A DNA stretch of 64,000 nucleotides, taken from Burkholderia singularis. Its GTDB lineage: Bacteria > Pseudomonadota > Gammaproteobacteria > Burkholderiales > Burkholderiaceae. Location: the NCBI RefSeq assembly GCF_900176645.1, contig NZ_FXAN01000045.1, positions 1 to 64,000 on the forward strand, written 5' to 3'. Numbering within the stretch: the stretch's first letter is position 1; each line of letters opens with the position of its first letter. Of this stretch, positions 63,524 through 64,000 are shown in pieces. The position numbers and the translations under genes were made by a program. Below the pieces are notes generated by a model that saw only the letters and a list, made by a program, of their open reading frames with translations, did not search any database and was not told the origin of the DNA.

Positions 63524-64000
63524 TCAAACCCGCCGCAACCATCCGAGCCAATGCGCGAGCGGCGTTGCATGTCCCCACGCCGCTTGCGTGAGCCATAGCG
63601 CTCCGGCCCAGGCCGCCGCGACGACGATCAGATCGCAGTGCCCGCTGTTCCACCAGTTCAGCGAATGACGCTTCCAGATCCACGGAATGCCGAGCGGGTT
63701 CGGCCAATCTGCGATCAGATGGACGAGGCCGCCACACGCAAAGCCGACGAGCGGCGCGGCCCACGGATGCCCGTGCCCGAGCGAGCGGTAAGCAAACACG
63801 AACGCCGCGAGCCACGCGATGCCCCAATGCGTGACGGTGCGATGCGTGATCCAGCGCCGTCGCGAGCGGCGCCACCATGCAAGTTCGAGCCAATCGGGCG
63901 CGGTGCCGCCCGCGACGCCGGCTGCGAATGCCGCGATGCAAAAGAGGTGCGACGGTCCCGCCGCGCCCGCCTGCGCGACCAGCGCCGCGGCGACTAGACC
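63524..64000 (-). CDS. DUF457/YdjM-type membrane protein (5' end missing)
   Basis: At least 158 residues of a protein whose start lies beyond the right edge; the frame is open to 64000. Several helices and the motifs WITHRTVTHWG and HLIADWPNPLGIPWIW match the DUF457 (metal-dependent membrane hydrolase-like) family. Its role is unknown. It ends 298 nt from lhr on the same strand. Confidence 0.85.
   Translation of the reverse strand, partial: GLVAAALVAQAGAAGPSHLFCIAAFAAGVAGGTAPDWLELAWWRRSRRRWITHRTVTHWGIAWLAAFVFAYRSLGHGHPWAAPLVGFACGGLVHLIADWPNPLGIPWIWKRHSLNWWNSGHCDLIVVAAAWAGALWLTQAAWGHATPLAHWLGWLRRV

Overview
This 64-kb window is GC-rich bacterial DNA with short intergenic gaps and many 4-bp ATGA overlaps. 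Gene content points to Burkholderia sensu lato, probably the secondary chromosome: a betIBA choline operon beside a rhamnolipid operon (rhlA, rhlB, rhlC with its own efflux genes), pcaGH with pcaQ, full-length Lhr helicase, H-NS-type nucleoid proteins and a bactofilin locus. No rRNA, tRNA, CRISPR array, intact insertion sequence or prophage was seen. The genus is inferred from gene content; the species cannot be fixed from sequence alone.

Layout. (1) 1-236: tail of one gene coupled to a tiny gene. (2) 616-7949, minus: a compact six-gene operon with no recognised product: CBS/cysteine-synthase-like PLP enzyme, DRE-TIM acyltransferase, haem-oxygenase-like diiron oxidase, FAD oxidoreductase resembling N-hydroxylases, ATP-grasp ligase and MFS exporter. 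It looks like an undescribed amino-acid-derived metabolite pathway. An A+T-rich 1-kb gap with a palindrome precedes it. (3) 9033-12947: cupin, MFS carrier and ABC-2 exporter. (4) 13513-17412: betIBA with a BetI-like operator. (5) 18356-26525: rhlA, an isoprenylcysteine-methyltransferase-like gene, rhlB, DHA2 exporter, rhlC, NodT-like channel and EmrA-like adaptor. (6) 27076-32053: rhodanese, serine acetyltransferase, XRE regulator, family 2A encapsulin shell (SrpI) and its cysteine desulfurase cargo carrying a 295-residue disordered N-terminus; together a sulfur-handling nanocompartment.

(7) 32143-41564: small hydrolase, Lrp regulator, an M23 peptidase/membrane protein/bactofilin morphogenesis set, a small gene behind two LexA-type boxes, an H-NS-like protein, a methyltransferase, an acetyltransferase and a di-haem peroxidase coupled to a phosphoesterase. 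(8) 43233-49955: GntR regulator with MFS carrier, a NYN-LOTUS RNase-like protein whose leader has four tandem hairpin repeats, VC0807-type membrane protein, SoxR with a SoxR-box-like site, and a hydrolase. (9) 50005-58167: a lone Rieske oxygenase, pcaGH/pcaQ for protocatechuate cleavage, DAHP synthase, a YciI-like protein and an APC permease. (10) 58462-64000: lhr and a truncated DUF457 membrane protein at the edge.

The observations most worth following are the orphan diiron/FAD/ATP-grasp operon, the encapsulin system with a duplicated cargo motif, the hairpin-array leader before the NYN gene, the tandem LexA boxes before a small unknown gene, and the methyltransferase inside the rhl operon.
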